DNA of 64,000 bases from contig OZ242192.1 in assembly GCA_965205955.1 (NCBI GenBank), forward strand, positions 1,798,001 through 1,862,000. Direction: 5' to 3'. The stretch's first letter is position 1, and the number at the start of each line of letters is the position of its first letter. The stretch is from G965202915 sp965205955 (GTDB lineage Bacteria > Pseudomonadota > Gammaproteobacteria > Eutrophobiales > Eutrophobiaceae). Positions 47,700 to 56,960 of this stretch are shown piece by piece. The position numbers were made by a program, and so were the translations under genes. The notes beneath the pieces are model-generated. The model searched no databases. It was not told where the DNA came from and was given only the letters and a program-made list of their open reading frames with translations.

Positions 47700-48764
47700 T
47701 CAAGAATGTCCCTCGAATTTCTGAATCATACTCTTATCAACAGGAGTCCCGTGCGATATGCTATGTGCCGCTGTTTTTCCGATTACTTCATTCAAATACT
47801 TTGGAGGCAAACCATAACCGGGACGAATACTACGAACATTTTCTTCCGTAAATACATCACCCGCTTTCATATCTTTCACTATGTATAAAGAACGGCGAAA
47901 GTTTACCGCATTTTCTTCACTCGGCTGCAAATCATAATTCGCTTCGCCGAGGGCACCCCAAGCAGTTTTCACATCCCGGCACAAGGCCTTGAGATCGCCT
48001 GGCTCCAAGGAAAAACTGTCATCGGGCCCGCCGTCATTTCGACTTAGAGTGAAATGTTTCTCAATCATACAAGCGCCAAGTGCCGTCGCCGCCACAGCAG
48101 TTGCATTGTCTAACGTGTGGTCAGATAACCCGGCAGGAATCTTGAAGCGTTGCTTCATATCCGGAATAGTCCGTATATTATAATCAGTAGCCGACGCAGG
48201 ATAGCTACTGACACAGTGCAGTAAAACAAGCTCCCGACAACCTGCATCACACGCCGCGGTCACCGCTTCTTGAATTTCCTCCTCCGTAGATGCGCCGGTT
48301 GAAATAATCAAAGGTTTACCGGTAGCAACAACATAACGGATCAAAGGAAGATCAACGATTTCAAAAGAGGCGATCTTGTATGCAGGCGCATTCAATTTCT
48401 CTAAAAAATCAACGGCGGAATAGTCAAAGGGGCTGCTGAAAACAGTAATTCCCAATTCGCGCCCCCTGGCAAATAACGGCTCATGCCATTCCCACGGCAT
48501 CTGCGCCCATTCATACAACTCATAGAGGTTCTTGCCAGCCCAAAGTCCTTTGTGAATCTGAAACTCCTCCGCATTGGAATTTATAGTTATGGTATCCGGC
48601 CGATAGGTTTGCAACTTAACCGCATCGGCACCACATTCAACCGCTGTTTCAAGCAATTTTAACGCTCTCTCCAAACTACCGTTATGGTTAGCGGATATCT
48701 CGGCTACGACATACGGCGGACATCCTTCTCCGATCGTGCGTCCATTAAGGTTTATGGTTTTCAT
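47700..48764 (-). CDS. pseI: Pseudaminic acid synthase
   Basis: A 354-residue NeuB-family enzyme. The TIM-barrel opens with YVVAEISANHNGS and DAVKLQTY, carries FSSPFDYSAVDFLE, KIASFEIVDLPLI and LSDHTLDNATAVAA, and ends with a SAF domain (SLYIVKDMKAGDVFTEENVRSIRPG). It condenses the pathway's 6-deoxy-altrose with phosphoenolpyruvate. The features are closer to PseI than to NeuB or LegI (AQMPWEWHEPLF). Separate from the rest of the pse genes by a gap of 307 bases and two other genes. Confidence 0.92.
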   Translation of the reverse strand: MKTINLNGRTIGEGCPPYVVAEISANHNGSLERALKLLETAVECGADAVKLQTYRPDTITINSNAEEFQIHKGLWAGKNLYELYEWAQMPWEWHEPLFARGRELGITVFSSPFDYSAVDFLEKLNAPAYKIASFEIVDLPLIRYVVATGKPLIISTGASTEEEIQEAVTAACDAGCRELVLLHCVSSYPASATDYNIRTIPDMKQRFKIPAGLSDHTLDNATAVAATALGACMIEKHFTLSRNDGGPDDSFSLEPGDLKALCRDVKTAWGALGEANYDLQPSEENAVNFRRSLYIVKDMKAGDVFTEENVRSIRPGYGLPPKYLNEVIGKTAAHSISHGTPVDKSMIQKFEGHS

Positions 48765-48887
48765 TTAAATATCCGGATTACCCCATTGCGCCTCATGATA
48801 GGATTATACTTCTTCCGCCGAAACCGTCGTTATATATTGCAAATGAGAAAGGTATGAAAGTCACCCATCTTAAATCATCAACCGAAC

Positions 48888-49052
48888 TCATTGTAATGAT
48901 TTCATGCGATACGCGACTGTTGCTTCAAATGCTGAAAGGTCCCAGATTCGCTCATTGGAACAATGCGGAAGTCGGCTCTCATCTTCGATTCCGGCGAGAA
49001 CCGGATATCTTTGAGAGAGGCCTTTATTATTGTCTATGCTTCCTTCATGCAT
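48888..49052 (-). CDS. Possible 54-residue remnant downstream of the HAD gene
   Basis: The 307-base gap between pseI and the HAD gene holds one plausible frame on the minus strand (starts MHEGSIDNNKGLSQ, ends YRMKSLQ). It starts 19 bases after the HAD stop. No family recognised and no ribosome binding site; it may be the leftover of a lost gene. Nothing else stands out in the gap. Confidence 0.25.
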   Translation of the reverse strand: MHEGSIDNNKGLSQRYPVLAGIEDESRLPHCSNERIWDLSAFEATVAYRMKSLQ

Positions 49053-49071
49053 GATAACGAGTGATTAGGAT

Positions 49072-49746
49072 TCATAGCTGCCACCCCCACCCTTTTAAGA
49101 CAGGAAGCAGTTCATCAAGATTGTTGATGGAGACCTCCGCGTCGCGTTCGGCTGGAACCGATACTTCACAATATTTACCTTGGCAGACGCGCATAGTGCG
49201 AAACCCCAAAGGGCGGATACCGCAAAAATCCTTTAGCGGGTTATCTCCGATATAAACCGCATCTCGTGCCTTTGCCCCCTCGCGCTTTAGGATCAGTTCG
49301 AATACATAAGGGGACGGTTTTTGGTAACGAGTCCCGTAGCGATTGGTCAGATAGCAATGGCGAAAACGATCCCAAAGCCCAAGGGTTGATATTTTTTGAG
49401 ATTGCACCACTTTGTGGCCGTCGGTGACAAGATAAAGTGAAGCTCCGCCACACGCACGCAATACTTCGTCAGACAAGGCAGGCAAATTAATGTCGGGAAT
49501 GTGGTGCCGGTAGATTTTCACCATCCACTGCACTATGCTCTTGCCAGATACTCCGAAGGCGGCAGCCAGATCGTCAAACTGCCGACCTCGCCGGTTTTGA
49601 GCCAGAGAGTCAAGCATCAACGACATCGCCCACTCCGGAGCACCTCCCAAACGCGCCGTCACAGCTTCGGCAACGACTCGAAACCCGCTATGTACATAAC
49701 TCAACTCAGGATAGAGCGTGTCATCAAGATCAAAGATGATAATCAC
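49072..49746 (-). CDS. HAD-superfamily hydrolase
   Basis: A 224-residue phosphatase-type HAD protein. Motif I DLDDTLYPE at the N-terminus, a helical cap, motif II VTDGHK (T in place of S/T), motif III lysine in YQKPSPYVF and motif IV YIGDNPLKDF. The start overlaps the ATP-grasp stop by four bases, so the two proteins are made together and probably act on the same compound. Likely substrate is a phosphorylated sugar or ligated intermediate of the pseudaminic pathway, by context only. Confidence 0.85.
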   Translation of the reverse strand: MIIIFDLDDTLYPELSYVHSGFRVVAEAVTARLGGAPEWAMSLMLDSLAQNRRGRQFDDLAAAFGVSGKSIVQWMVKIYRHHIPDINLPALSDEVLRACGGASLYLVTDGHKVVQSQKISTLGLWDRFRHCYLTNRYGTRYQKPSPYVFELILKREGAKARDAVYIGDNPLKDFCGIRPLGFRTMRVCQGKYCEVSVPAERDAEVSINNLDELLPVLKGWGWQL

Positions 49747-50711
49747 GTCATGATAAACCGATCGGTGCTGTAACGCACTAGTTTAAGGCCGCGACGGTAC
49801 TGCCCGACTTGGGGTGCCACATACTCGCCGCGTGCTTCCATCAGACTCCAGTAAGGTGTATCAAGACCTGCCTTGAAACTTAAAGTTGAAGCACCCCCTA
49901 CCCTAGGATTACATTCGATAAAAATGATTTCCCCGTCGTCGCGTACGAAGGCTTGCAGTACATTGTGACTCCGCAATGAGAATAGCTCGGCCAGTGCAAT
50001 AGACCATTTCACCAGAGAAGGTGCCTCCACCGTCTCACTCACCACGGACTCGCCATTGAAAATTTGAACTCGGCGGCGGGGGACAACCTCTACCACCTCT
50101 CCCTCGCGATTGACGTAAAGGTCTATGGAATGTTCGCTACCACTTACAAAAGGCTGAAAAATCGGTGTGTCGAGTCGGTCTGCGTGTCGAGCGGCATCGC
50201 TGACAGTCAGCTCCAACCCCATGGAACGAGCACCGGCCCCGAAACGCTCTTTGACCACAACACGATCGGCGGCGGTCAATGTGTTAAGGTTGTCGGAAGT
50301 AGGAATTGCGGGAATGCCCTCATCATGGCAACGGCGATAAAAAGCAAGCTTGTCAAAACAATCGCGTACCTGCTCAGGTTCAGTCACGTGCACGGCAATA
50401 CCAGCGGCTTCCAAGGCCGGGCGCGCATGGGCAAAATATTCCAACTCACCATCTCGGGTAGGCACGATAAGGGTGATGCCCCGTGTGCGGCATTCGGCGA
50501 TCAACTCCTCAACACTAAGTTGATCAAGTCGAGGCATAATCCAGACGGCATCGGCGAAATACCCGGAAACACAGTCGGCATCGGTATCTCCAGCGATTAC
50601 GTACCCTCCTTCCTCGGTACGCAGGAGAGCATCCTGAAAACTTTTAACCAAAGGCACCTTCCGTGAAGCGCTGGGAATAAGAATGCCGAACCTCATATTA
50701 TTCTCAGCCAT
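49743..50711 (-). CDS. ATP-grasp ligase-like protein in the pse locus
   Basis: A 322-residue ATP-grasp enzyme. The N-terminal Rossmann part (FGILIPSASRKVPL, VIAGDTDADC) is like the CarB-type pre-grasp domain. VVVKERFGAGARSMGL binds ATP, and FIECNPRVGGAS holds the metal ligands E and N. It would join a carboxylate to an amine or similar group with ATP. The ATG at 50696 (MRFGIL) fits the family start better than 50711. It lies between pseG and the HAD gene in a locus that lacks a visible pseH. Confidence 0.85.
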   Translation of the reverse strand: MAENNMRFGILIPSASRKVPLVKSFQDALLRTEEGGYVIAGDTDADCVSGYFADAVWIMPRLDQLSVEELIAECRTRGITLIVPTRDGELEYFAHARPALEAAGIAVHVTEPEQVRDCFDKLAFYRRCHDEGIPAIPTSDNLNTLTAADRVVVKERFGAGARSMGLELTVSDAARHADRLDTPIFQPFVSGSEHSIDLYVNREGEVVEVVPRRRVQIFNGESVVSETVEAPSLVKWSIALAELFSLRSHNVLQAFVRDDGEIIFIECNPRVGGASTLSFKAGLDTPYWSLMEARGEYVAPQVGQYRRGLKLVRYSTDRFIMT

Positions 50712-50753
50712 TGCTTCAACTTATAAAACCAGTAATCATCTCACAATCAGCCG

Positions 50754-51881
50754 TCAAATCGTATCAGATAAAACAACCTCTTTACACAAAGCATCAACAG
50801 TTTTCGCAACGCCGTACCCATCAACCAGCTGACTACCTCGCAGGCTCAATTGTCCGCACCATTCACGGTCGTGTATCGCGCGTGAAAACGCAGGCGGAAA
50901 ATCAGACGCTAACGCTTTTGTGGAAATAACTTCACTCGCTCCCCTCTTTTTCAGTGCCGCCGAACCCGGCAACTGATTTTTAGCCGTAATGATAGTGATT
51001 GCGGGAAGCCCCAAACAGCAACACTCCAAGGCACTGACACCGCCGGCGGTGACGGCAAAATCGGCATGAGCCATCCGTTCGGCCATATTATCCACCCCCA
51101 TACCGACGCAGGTTTTGACCGGCATACTCCCGGCTTGGTCTTTCACTTGCTTGGCATGAGAAAAGCCGGCGCCAAGAATGACCTCAAGCTCTGAACCAGC
51201 AGGCAGATCGGCCTTTGCAAGCTGCTCCAACACGGCGCCGGTCAAATTATCCGGATCCATTCCTCCGAACGTAATAAGAAAACTACGGGGAACATCAATT
51301 TCTTTGTGCCGCTGCAAAGCGGTCGGTCGCCATTCAGAAAATTCCGGACGCAGCAAAGCGAATTGAGAACCGAGAAGAAAGCGGCAAACGGGCGGTGCCA
51401 AATCCCGGTAATGCTCCAGCTTCCGACCGCACACTGAATCCAGCAGCACGTCGCAGTCGTGCTTGCGATCGGCCAAATTATCAATGACCATGAGATTTTT
51501 AGCCACGGGACGCAGAGCTGATTCCCAACGCGAATCCAAGGCATAGTGATCAACGATCAGCCAATCACAACCTTTTTGCCCTAGCATCGCGCTGGTCTCT
51601 TCGGCATCACGCTGCCAATTCGCTCCGAGCCAAGAAGCGTGTTCAGGCAACCGCTCCTGAGCTTTTATCGCCGCGCCATCTCCTGCGCTGCTGCAAAGAT
51701 CCAGCGCGCTACAATCATATTCCTTGTCGCGAATAAATTCGATAAGGTTGTTCTCGTGCGCACGACAGATAAATTGCACCAACGCACCCTTTTCGCGCAA
51801 AGCATCGGCCAAGGTCAAACAGCGCATCACATGTCCGCTGCCAATCACGGTTGAAGCATCAGTGCGGATAGCAACTTTCAT
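50754..51881 (-). CDS. pseG: UDP-2,4-diacetamido-2,4,6-trideoxy-altropyranose hydrolase
   Basis: A 375-residue glycosyltransferase-B-fold hydrolase that removes UDP in the pseudaminic pathway. The start at 51881 gives the family N-terminus MKVAIRTDASTVIGSGHVMRC with the catalytic His; the longer frame adds six residues. FLITFGGMDPDNLTG and TAGGVSALECCCLGLP are the nucleotide-binding blocks. It is not fused to a PseH acetyltransferase, as happens in some species. It lies downstream of the toxin gene. Confidence 0.9.
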   Translation of the reverse strand: MKVAIRTDASTVIGSGHVMRCLTLADALREKGALVQFICRAHENNLIEFIRDKEYDCSALDLCSSAGDGAAIKAQERLPEHASWLGANWQRDAEETSAMLGQKGCDWLIVDHYALDSRWESALRPVAKNLMVIDNLADRKHDCDVLLDSVCGRKLEHYRDLAPPVCRFLLGSQFALLRPEFSEWRPTALQRHKEIDVPRSFLITFGGMDPDNLTGAVLEQLAKADLPAGSELEVILGAGFSHAKQVKDQAGSMPVKTCVGMGVDNMAERMAHADFAVTAGGVSALECCCLGLPAITIITAKNQLPGSAALKKRGASEVISTKALASDFPPAFSRAIHDREWCGQLSLRGSQLVDGYGVAKTVDALCKEVVLSDTI

Positions 51882-51910
51882 GTCTTCAAAACCTGTCACG
51901 CATTTCCTCT

Positions 51911-52192
51911 CTATCGCACGGGTTTCCTGAGACCGCAGTAAAAATTTTCATGCGAACCCAGCGCGATCAAAGTCACCGTCTTGATCTCACCCTCGTAAAT
52001 ACAAGCGAGCAATACCGGTTGTTTCACCATTTTGAACTTGTAAATTTGTACGCTGGCGAGATCACCTATTTTAGCTTCACCGATATCGGGGTCAGCCGCG
52101 ATAACTTTGACAACCTCATCAAGATCACGTTTTTGATTAGCATGTAGCCTCTTGACCGCCTTGCGAAACGTGGCGGTTTGAAATAGCTGCAC
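51911..52192 (-). CDS. RelE/YafQ-like toxin
   Basis: A 93-residue protein of the RelE/ParE fold: FRKAVKRLHANQKRDLDEVVKVIAADPDIG is the helical hairpin, then strands with GDLASVQIYKF, and a C-terminal VTLIALGSHENFY with the conserved His. Such toxins cut mRNA on the ribosome or poison gyrase; the basic and His residues fit the mRNA type. It follows its antitoxin gene after two bases. The pair interrupts the pse gene run next to an IS481-like element. Confidence 0.85.
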   Translation of the reverse strand: MQLFQTATFRKAVKRLHANQKRDLDEVVKVIAADPDIGEAKIGDLASVQIYKFKMVKQPVLLACIYEGEIKTVTLIALGSHENFYCGLRKPVR

Positions 52193-52194
52193 GG

Positions 52195-52413
52195 TCAGTC
52201 AAACTCATAAGGCGTGACGTCTTTATCGGCAAATTCCTGCTTGGCCAAAAGAATATCCTTGATAAAACTGTAGGGCATATCGGGATTTTCTTCGGCAATT
52301 TTACCGATGCGGGACCAGTATTCAATCTGCTTAGGCGCAGAACGGCTGTACGCATCGCCGTAACGGCGCGCTTCGGTGATGAGTTTGTCAGACAGTTTGA
52401 TCGTGGTGGCCAT
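52195..52413 (-). CDS. ParD-like antitoxin
   Basis: A 72-residue protein. The N-terminal MATTIKLSDKLITEARRYGDAYSRS is the ParD-like ribbon-helix-helix start seen in antitoxins of RelE/ParE toxins; the C-terminal tail (PDMPYSFIKDILLAKQEFADK) would wrap the toxin. Two bases before the toxin gene, so a standard antitoxin-toxin operon that represses itself. Confidence 0.85.
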   Translation of the reverse strand: MATTIKLSDKLITEARRYGDAYSRSAPKQIEYWSRIGKIAEENPDMPYSFIKDILLAKQEFADKDVTPYEFD

Positions 52414-52445
52414 CGCTCTTCTCCCTTACAAATAGGCTCAGGAGA

Positions 52446-53487
52446 TCACCATAAAGCAAAAGGTGTAGAAATACAACCTATTGTATGGGTCCAGTACCTT
52501 TGGCACTGCGGCAGTTGTTGGAAGAGGAATTGTATCGGAGTTTGCAGGCCGATGCTATGGTGGGGAATGACGGTGTTATAGGCGAGCAGCCATTCCGCCA
52601 TTTTACGGTTGAACAGGGCCAGGTCGGTGAACAGCAAATCCTCGTGATAATCCACGAACTGCTCTTGAATGGTGCGGTTGAAACGCTCACAGTGTGCGTT
52701 CATTTTGGGTGATCTGGGGTAGGTCCACCAATGGGTAATACCGAGCTCATCGAGGCGTTGTTGGAAGTCGCCCATGAACTCGGAGCCATTATCGGAGAGC
52801 AGGTATTGCGGTTGGATGGGCAGCAGGTCGGTGAGCGCCTCCAGGGCGATGGCGGTATTGCGGCTGGCAGCGGAATTGGCAGCAAAGGCGATGGCAAAGC
52901 GGCTGGCAGGGTCGATAAAGGTGAACAGATAGCGGCGGATACCGTCGCGCAGGCGAACAGGGACAGCGGTGGCGGGTGATAGTTTTTGGGTTTGCGGTTT
53001 TTGCGCGTGCGGTGCAGGGGTTTGTGGCGCCCGGTGGGTGAGATACGCGCCGGAGCGTGGCGCATTTTGTGGGGGTCTTTGGCGATGATACGCCCGATGG
53101 TGGAGACGCTCGGCAGTGGCAGTCGCTGTTGTGCGCACCAGTCTCGCAGCAGTACATGGAGCTTGGCCTTGCCGAGGTTGGGGTATTGTCGGCGTAATTG
53201 TCGGATTTGCTGGCTCAGGGCCGGCGAGGTGGTCGGTCGCCTGCGCCGGTGCGGCACACAGGATTTAGGCGTGAGCGCGGCCGCGTTGCCGGCGTGCCGG
53301 TTGAGGGTTTGACACCAGCGATAGAGCGTGCGGATGCTGACCTGAAAGGCCTCGCTGGCAGCGATTTTGCCGTGCCGATCGGAAAACGCCAGGATCGCAA
53401 GGCGGTGTTGGGCATGTTTGGAAGTCATCCCCCAAACATGCCCTAAATGGGCTACTCGGTAAAACCCCCGGATGCGGTATCCGGTAT
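52446..53487 (-). pseudogene. IS481-family transposase, frameshifted
   Basis: Two frames together give one transposase. The upstream frame has the HTH part (SKHAQHRLAILAFSDRHGK, SIRTLYRWCQTL) and the linker up to about 52975; the downstream frame has the rve catalytic core (IDPASRFAIAF, LLSDNGSEFMGDF, then ERFNRTIQEQFVDYHEDL with the Glu). A single-base change near 52975 (a run of T) splits them. It is different from the element at 63.2 kb. Confidence 0.85.
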
Positions 53488-53546
53488 AGTGGATTTGCAT
53501 GGCTCTCCTCTTGAGGCAGAGTGCCAAAGGTTTCTGAGCTTATACA
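52464..53546 (-). mobile_element. IS481-family element with broken transposase
   Basis: About 1.08 kb. Ends are estimated from a short imperfect terminal repeat beginning TGTAGAAATACAACCT on the left and TGTATAAGCTCAGAAACCT on the right (read inwards). Target duplication is not evident. It separates pseF from the toxin-antitoxin pair. Confidence 0.7.
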
Positions 53547-53614
53547 CCTATTGACCTAAAAGATAACCACATAGCTATTGCTTGCACGCTAAACATTCTC
53601 CCGAATGGCAGTTT

Positions 53615-54331
53615 TCATGCCAGCGCACCCGCCTGTAGTGCCCGGTAAAGCAATTCCGCATGCTGCCAGTCTTCAGGTGTATCAATGTCCGCCACCCAGT
53701 AACGCGGAATAAGCAGCGGCATGGAGCGCTCTGAAAAAACAATCGCATCCTCTTCCAGAAACGCCGCGCGCCTCCCCCAGCAGAATTGCGCGGCATCGTG
53801 ATACGCCTCGGGCAGATCCTGGGAGTTTTTCTGATAATGCTCCGGCCAGAACATCTTCGCCGTTCCATCGGCCTGTACGCCAAAAGCCCGGAAGACCGGC
53901 GCTGTAAATGTAGCAGCGGAAAACACGAAATCCGCGGCACCGGCCTCGACGCACACTTGAAACTTCTCGTAGCCCGCAACAATGTCCTCAGGCCGCATCA
54001 ACGGTGCCGTCGCGTAGATCATGCACACTTCAGAAGGACGCTTGCCTTCTTTTTCCAGTTCCCGCAACGCATGCGCGACGACGGCCATGACGCCGGTGAT
54101 ATCGTCGGAGATCCGGGCGGGACGCATGAAAGGCACTGATGCGCCACATTGCCTCGCCACATTCGCGACCTCTTCGTCGTCGGTGGATACGATCACTTCA
54201 TTAAATAAACCGGTCTGCTGCGCCGCCTCAATGGAATAGGCAATGATCGGCTTGCCGCAAAAAGGGCGAATGTTCTTACGCGGAATACGCTTGCTGCCGC
54301 CGCGAGCAGGAATGATCGCGACTGTTTTCAC
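53615..54331 (-). CDS. pseF: Pseudaminic acid cytidylyltransferase
   Basis: A 238-residue CMP-sugar synthetase. The nucleotide loop PARGGSKRIPRKNI opens the protein, and VSTDDEEVANVARQCGA and YATAPLMRPEDI follow. It activates pseudaminic acid with CTP for transfer to flagellin or LPS. Its start overlaps the pseC stop by four bases. Confidence 0.92.
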   Translation of the reverse strand: MKTVAIIPARGGSKRIPRKNIRPFCGKPIIAYSIEAAQQTGLFNEVIVSTDDEEVANVARQCGASVPFMRPARISDDITGVMAVVAHALRELEKEGKRPSEVCMIYATAPLMRPEDIVAGYEKFQVCVEAGAADFVFSAATFTAPVFRAFGVQADGTAKMFWPEHYQKNSQDLPEAYHDAAQFCWGRRAAFLEEDAIVFSERSMPLLIPRYWVADIDTPEDWQHAELLYRALQAGALA

Positions 54332-55473
54332 AACAATGCTTCTTTCAATGCTGTGATGACAGCATCCTGCTGTTTTTCCTCAAGTGCAGGATACAAAGGC
54401 AGGCTGATCGCTTCATGATAGTAAGTCTCGGCGGCGGGAAAATTCCCTTCAGTGAAACCCTTTTGCTGGTAGTACGGTTGGGTGTGAACGGGGATGTAGT
54501 GCAGATTCACGCCAATTCCAGCTTGGCGTAAAAAGGAAAAAGCATCGGCGTGACGTTCCGCTGCGACACGGATGATATACAGGTGGAAACTGCTCTGTGC
54601 ATCTGTATGTTGCTGCAGCAACGTTATCGGCAGTCCTGCAAGCAGTTCATCGTAACGCTGCGCCAGTTGACGACGACGGGCGACAAACTTGTCAATGCGC
54701 TTTAATTGACTGCGCCCCAACGCTGCCTGTATATCGGTCATGCGATAGTTGAAACCCAACGCGATCTGCTGGTAATACCATGGCCCATCGGATTCATGCG
54801 TCATCTTCTCCTCGTCGCGGGTCACGCCGTGCGAGCGTAGTAAGTGCATCTGCTCATGTAAACCCCGATCAGTGGTCAGCGCCATACCACCCTCGCCGGT
54901 AGTGATGATCTTGACCGGATGAAAACTGAAGACCGTAATCTCGGAATATTTGCACGACCCTACCGGCTCCCCAAGATAATGCCCGCCCACGGCGTGAGAC
55001 GCATCTTCAATAATGCGGAAATCATACTCCTGCGCGAGCGCGTGAATCGCCTGCATATCACAGGACTGCCCCGCCAAATGAACCGGCATGACGATCTTCG
55101 GCAGCCGCTTTTCTTTTTTCGCCCGGATCAACTTCTCTTCCAAGCGCTTGACGCTCATATTGCAGGTCGCCGGGTCTATGTCCACAAAATCCACTGCCGC
55201 CCCGCAATGCAGCGCGCAGTTAGCTGAAGACACGAAAGTGATCGGCGAGGTCCACAAATAGTCTCCCGCTCCGAGACCAAGCGACAGACAGGCAAGGTGT
55301 AAAGCCGAAGTGGCGCTGTTGACGGCACAGGCATGCCCGGCGCCGCAATATGTCGCCATTTCACGTTCAAACTCCGGGGTTTGAGGCCCCTGGGTCAGAA
55401 AATCCGACGATAATACTTCCTCGACCGCCGCAGCGTCCTCCGGAGAGACGGTTTGTTTTCCGTAAGGGATCAA
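54328..55473 (-). CDS. pseC: UDP-4-amino-4,6-dideoxy-N-acetyl-altrosamine transaminase
   Basis: A 381-residue PLP aminotransferase of the DegT/PseC family. The start codon is TTG (MIPYGKQTVSPEDAAAV); this is supported because the same TTGA overlap with the pseB stop is preserved at the second junction near 58266. PLP lysine is in FSFHPVKIITTGEGG. It puts the 4-amino group on the sugar. Overlaps pseF by four bases. Confidence 0.92.
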   Translation of the reverse strand: MIPYGKQTVSPEDAAAVEEVLSSDFLTQGPQTPEFEREMATYCGAGHACAVNSATSALHLACLSLGLGAGDYLWTSPITFVSSANCALHCGAAVDFVDIDPATCNMSVKRLEEKLIRAKKEKRLPKIVMPVHLAGQSCDMQAIHALAQEYDFRIIEDASHAVGGHYLGEPVGSCKYSEITVFSFHPVKIITTGEGGMALTTDRGLHEQMHLLRSHGVTRDEEKMTHESDGPWYYQQIALGFNYRMTDIQAALGRSQLKRIDKFVARRRQLAQRYDELLAGLPITLLQQHTDAQSSFHLYIIRVAAERHADAFSFLRQAGIGVNLHYIPVHTQPYYQQKGFTEGNFPAAETYYHEAISLPLYPALEEKQQDAVITALKEALL

Positions 55474-55542
55474 CGCCTTCCTCCAAAATCACCGGCGGCG
55501 GCTTCATGCAAGGTACTGGCACATTTCAGCAAAAAAATAGCA

Positions 55543-56544
55543 TTACATCCCATGATACTCTTTATACCAGGCAACAAAACGACGTATTCCCTCTTTCAAA
55601 GGGGTTGCAGGCTTGAAGCCGATATCTCTCTCAAAGTCCGTCATATCCGCAAAAGTGATGGGAACTTCGCCGGGCTGCATCGGCAGCATGTTCTTGATCG
55701 CTTTTTTACCTAAGGCACTCTCCAGATAAGCGATGAAGTCTGTCAACTGTTCGGGGTGATTATTGCCTATATTGTAAATCCTGTAAGGCGCCTCCGCAGT
55801 AGCCGGATTGCTCGCTCCGCTTTCACCCGGCTTCGGCACGTGTCCGATGACTCTGGCAATTCCCTCAACGAGGTCATCAATATAAATGAAATCACGCTGC
55901 ATATCCCCATGATTGAAAACATCAATCGCATGCCCGGCCAGCATGGCGCGAGTGAAAGAAGGCAGGGCCATGTACGGCTTGTCCCACGGACCATAGACGT
56001 TGAAAAATCTCAATCCGGTGCATGGCAGTTGATAAATGTGCGCATAACTATGAGCTAAAAGCTCGTTGGCTTTTTTCGTAGCCGCGTACAATGAAAGTGG
56101 ATGATCTGTCCTATGATGTTCTGAAAAAGGTATATCCGCATTTGCTCCATAAACCGCACCCGACGACGAAAACACCAGATGCCTGACGGCAGTCATTCTG
56201 CACCCGTCCAAAACATTTGCAAAGCCCACAAGGTTAGACTGAATATTAGCGTCAAAGCCTTTGAGGGGGTCGCGCACACCTGTATGCGCCGCCAAATGCA
56301 GCGCCGTATCAGGTTCCCGCTCCTGAAAAAGCCTTGCAACGCCTCCCCGGTCGGCAATATCCATTCTATCGAATGTAAATGCCGGAAAGGCCCGTAAACG
56401 CTCCAGGCGTGCTGATTTGAGCCCCACGTCGTAGTAATCATTCAGATTGTCTATGCCGTGAACCTGCTCGCCGCGCTGCAACAGAAGCTCGGCCGCCGCC
56501 GCCCCAATAAATCCTGCGGCACCCGTAATTAATATCGCCATCAC
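55543..56544 (-). CDS. UDP-glucuronate 4-epimerase-like NAD-dependent epimerase, copy B
   Basis: A 333-residue extended short-chain dehydrogenase. NAD-binding TGAAGFIGAAAAELLL, the catalytic Y-x-x-x-K in SLYAATKKANELL, and TGLRFFNVYGPW are those of the GalE/UDP-glucuronate epimerase (CapI) group. The copy at 56961 is almost identical apart from a few clustered differences. It lies between pseC and a pseB relic. It could supply galacturonic acid for the surface glycan. Confidence 0.88.
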   Translation of the reverse strand: MMAILITGAAGFIGAAAAELLLQRGEQVHGIDNLNDYYDVGLKSARLERLRAFPAFTFDRMDIADRGGVARLFQEREPDTALHLAAHTGVRDPLKGFDANIQSNLVGFANVLDGCRMTAVRHLVFSSSGAVYGANADIPFSEHHRTDHPLSLYAATKKANELLAHSYAHIYQLPCTGLRFFNVYGPWDKPYMALPSFTRAMLAGHAIDVFNHGDMQRDFIYIDDLVEGIARVIGHVPKPGESGASNPATAEAPYRIYNIGNNHPEQLTDFIAYLESALGKKAIKNMLPMQPGEVPITFADMTDFERDIGFKPATPLKEGIRRFVAWYKEYHGM

Positions 56545-56550
56545 ACTTTG

Positions 56551-56960
56551 TTACTTCAACATAAGTCTCAGGCAGCCTTTTATAAACCTGAAAGGGTGTC
56601 TGGTTTTTCTGAACCGGGGTAATAAATCACGCGCCAATACCCGGTTAGATCTTATCGCATAAGGAAAATGTCTGGCACAAAAACGATCCTTAAGGCTTTG
56701 GTAATTGCAGTGGTCTTTATACATATCAAATATTTTCGAGCAGGCGTGGTATCTCATGATCTCTTTGGACAGCCAACGGTCGCGGCTTCATGCAGGGCCG
56801 GATCTGTTCCACCGTCAAAAACCCGGGATTGCCACCGGAATGATATTCAAACCCCTGCTCTACCGAAGCCCCCTTCTTCCCGAGCGCGTTAACACCTGAA
56901 ATCGTTGCTGCGGCGGCAGCTCCATGCAAGGTATTGGCACATTTCAGCGGAAAAACAGCG
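56551..56960 (-). pseudogene. Relics between the two epimerase genes: unknown tail and pseB 3' end
   Basis: Bases 56551-56757 read ...FDMYKDHC-YQSL-DRFCARHFPYA... to a stop, the tail of a protein I do not recognise; a near-identical tail precedes the other epimerase. Bases about 56787-56912 read VNALGKKGASVEQGFEYHSG, a diverged copy of the pseB C-terminus. Then 40 bases repeat those in front of the pseC-side epimerase. All are truncated, non-functional copies. Confidence 0.8.

Noticed and set aside
48794..48815. Short similarity (ATGATAGGA-TATACT) to the IS481-like left end upstream of pseI
   Set aside because: The match does not extend beyond about 17 bases and can be a chance -10-like sequence.
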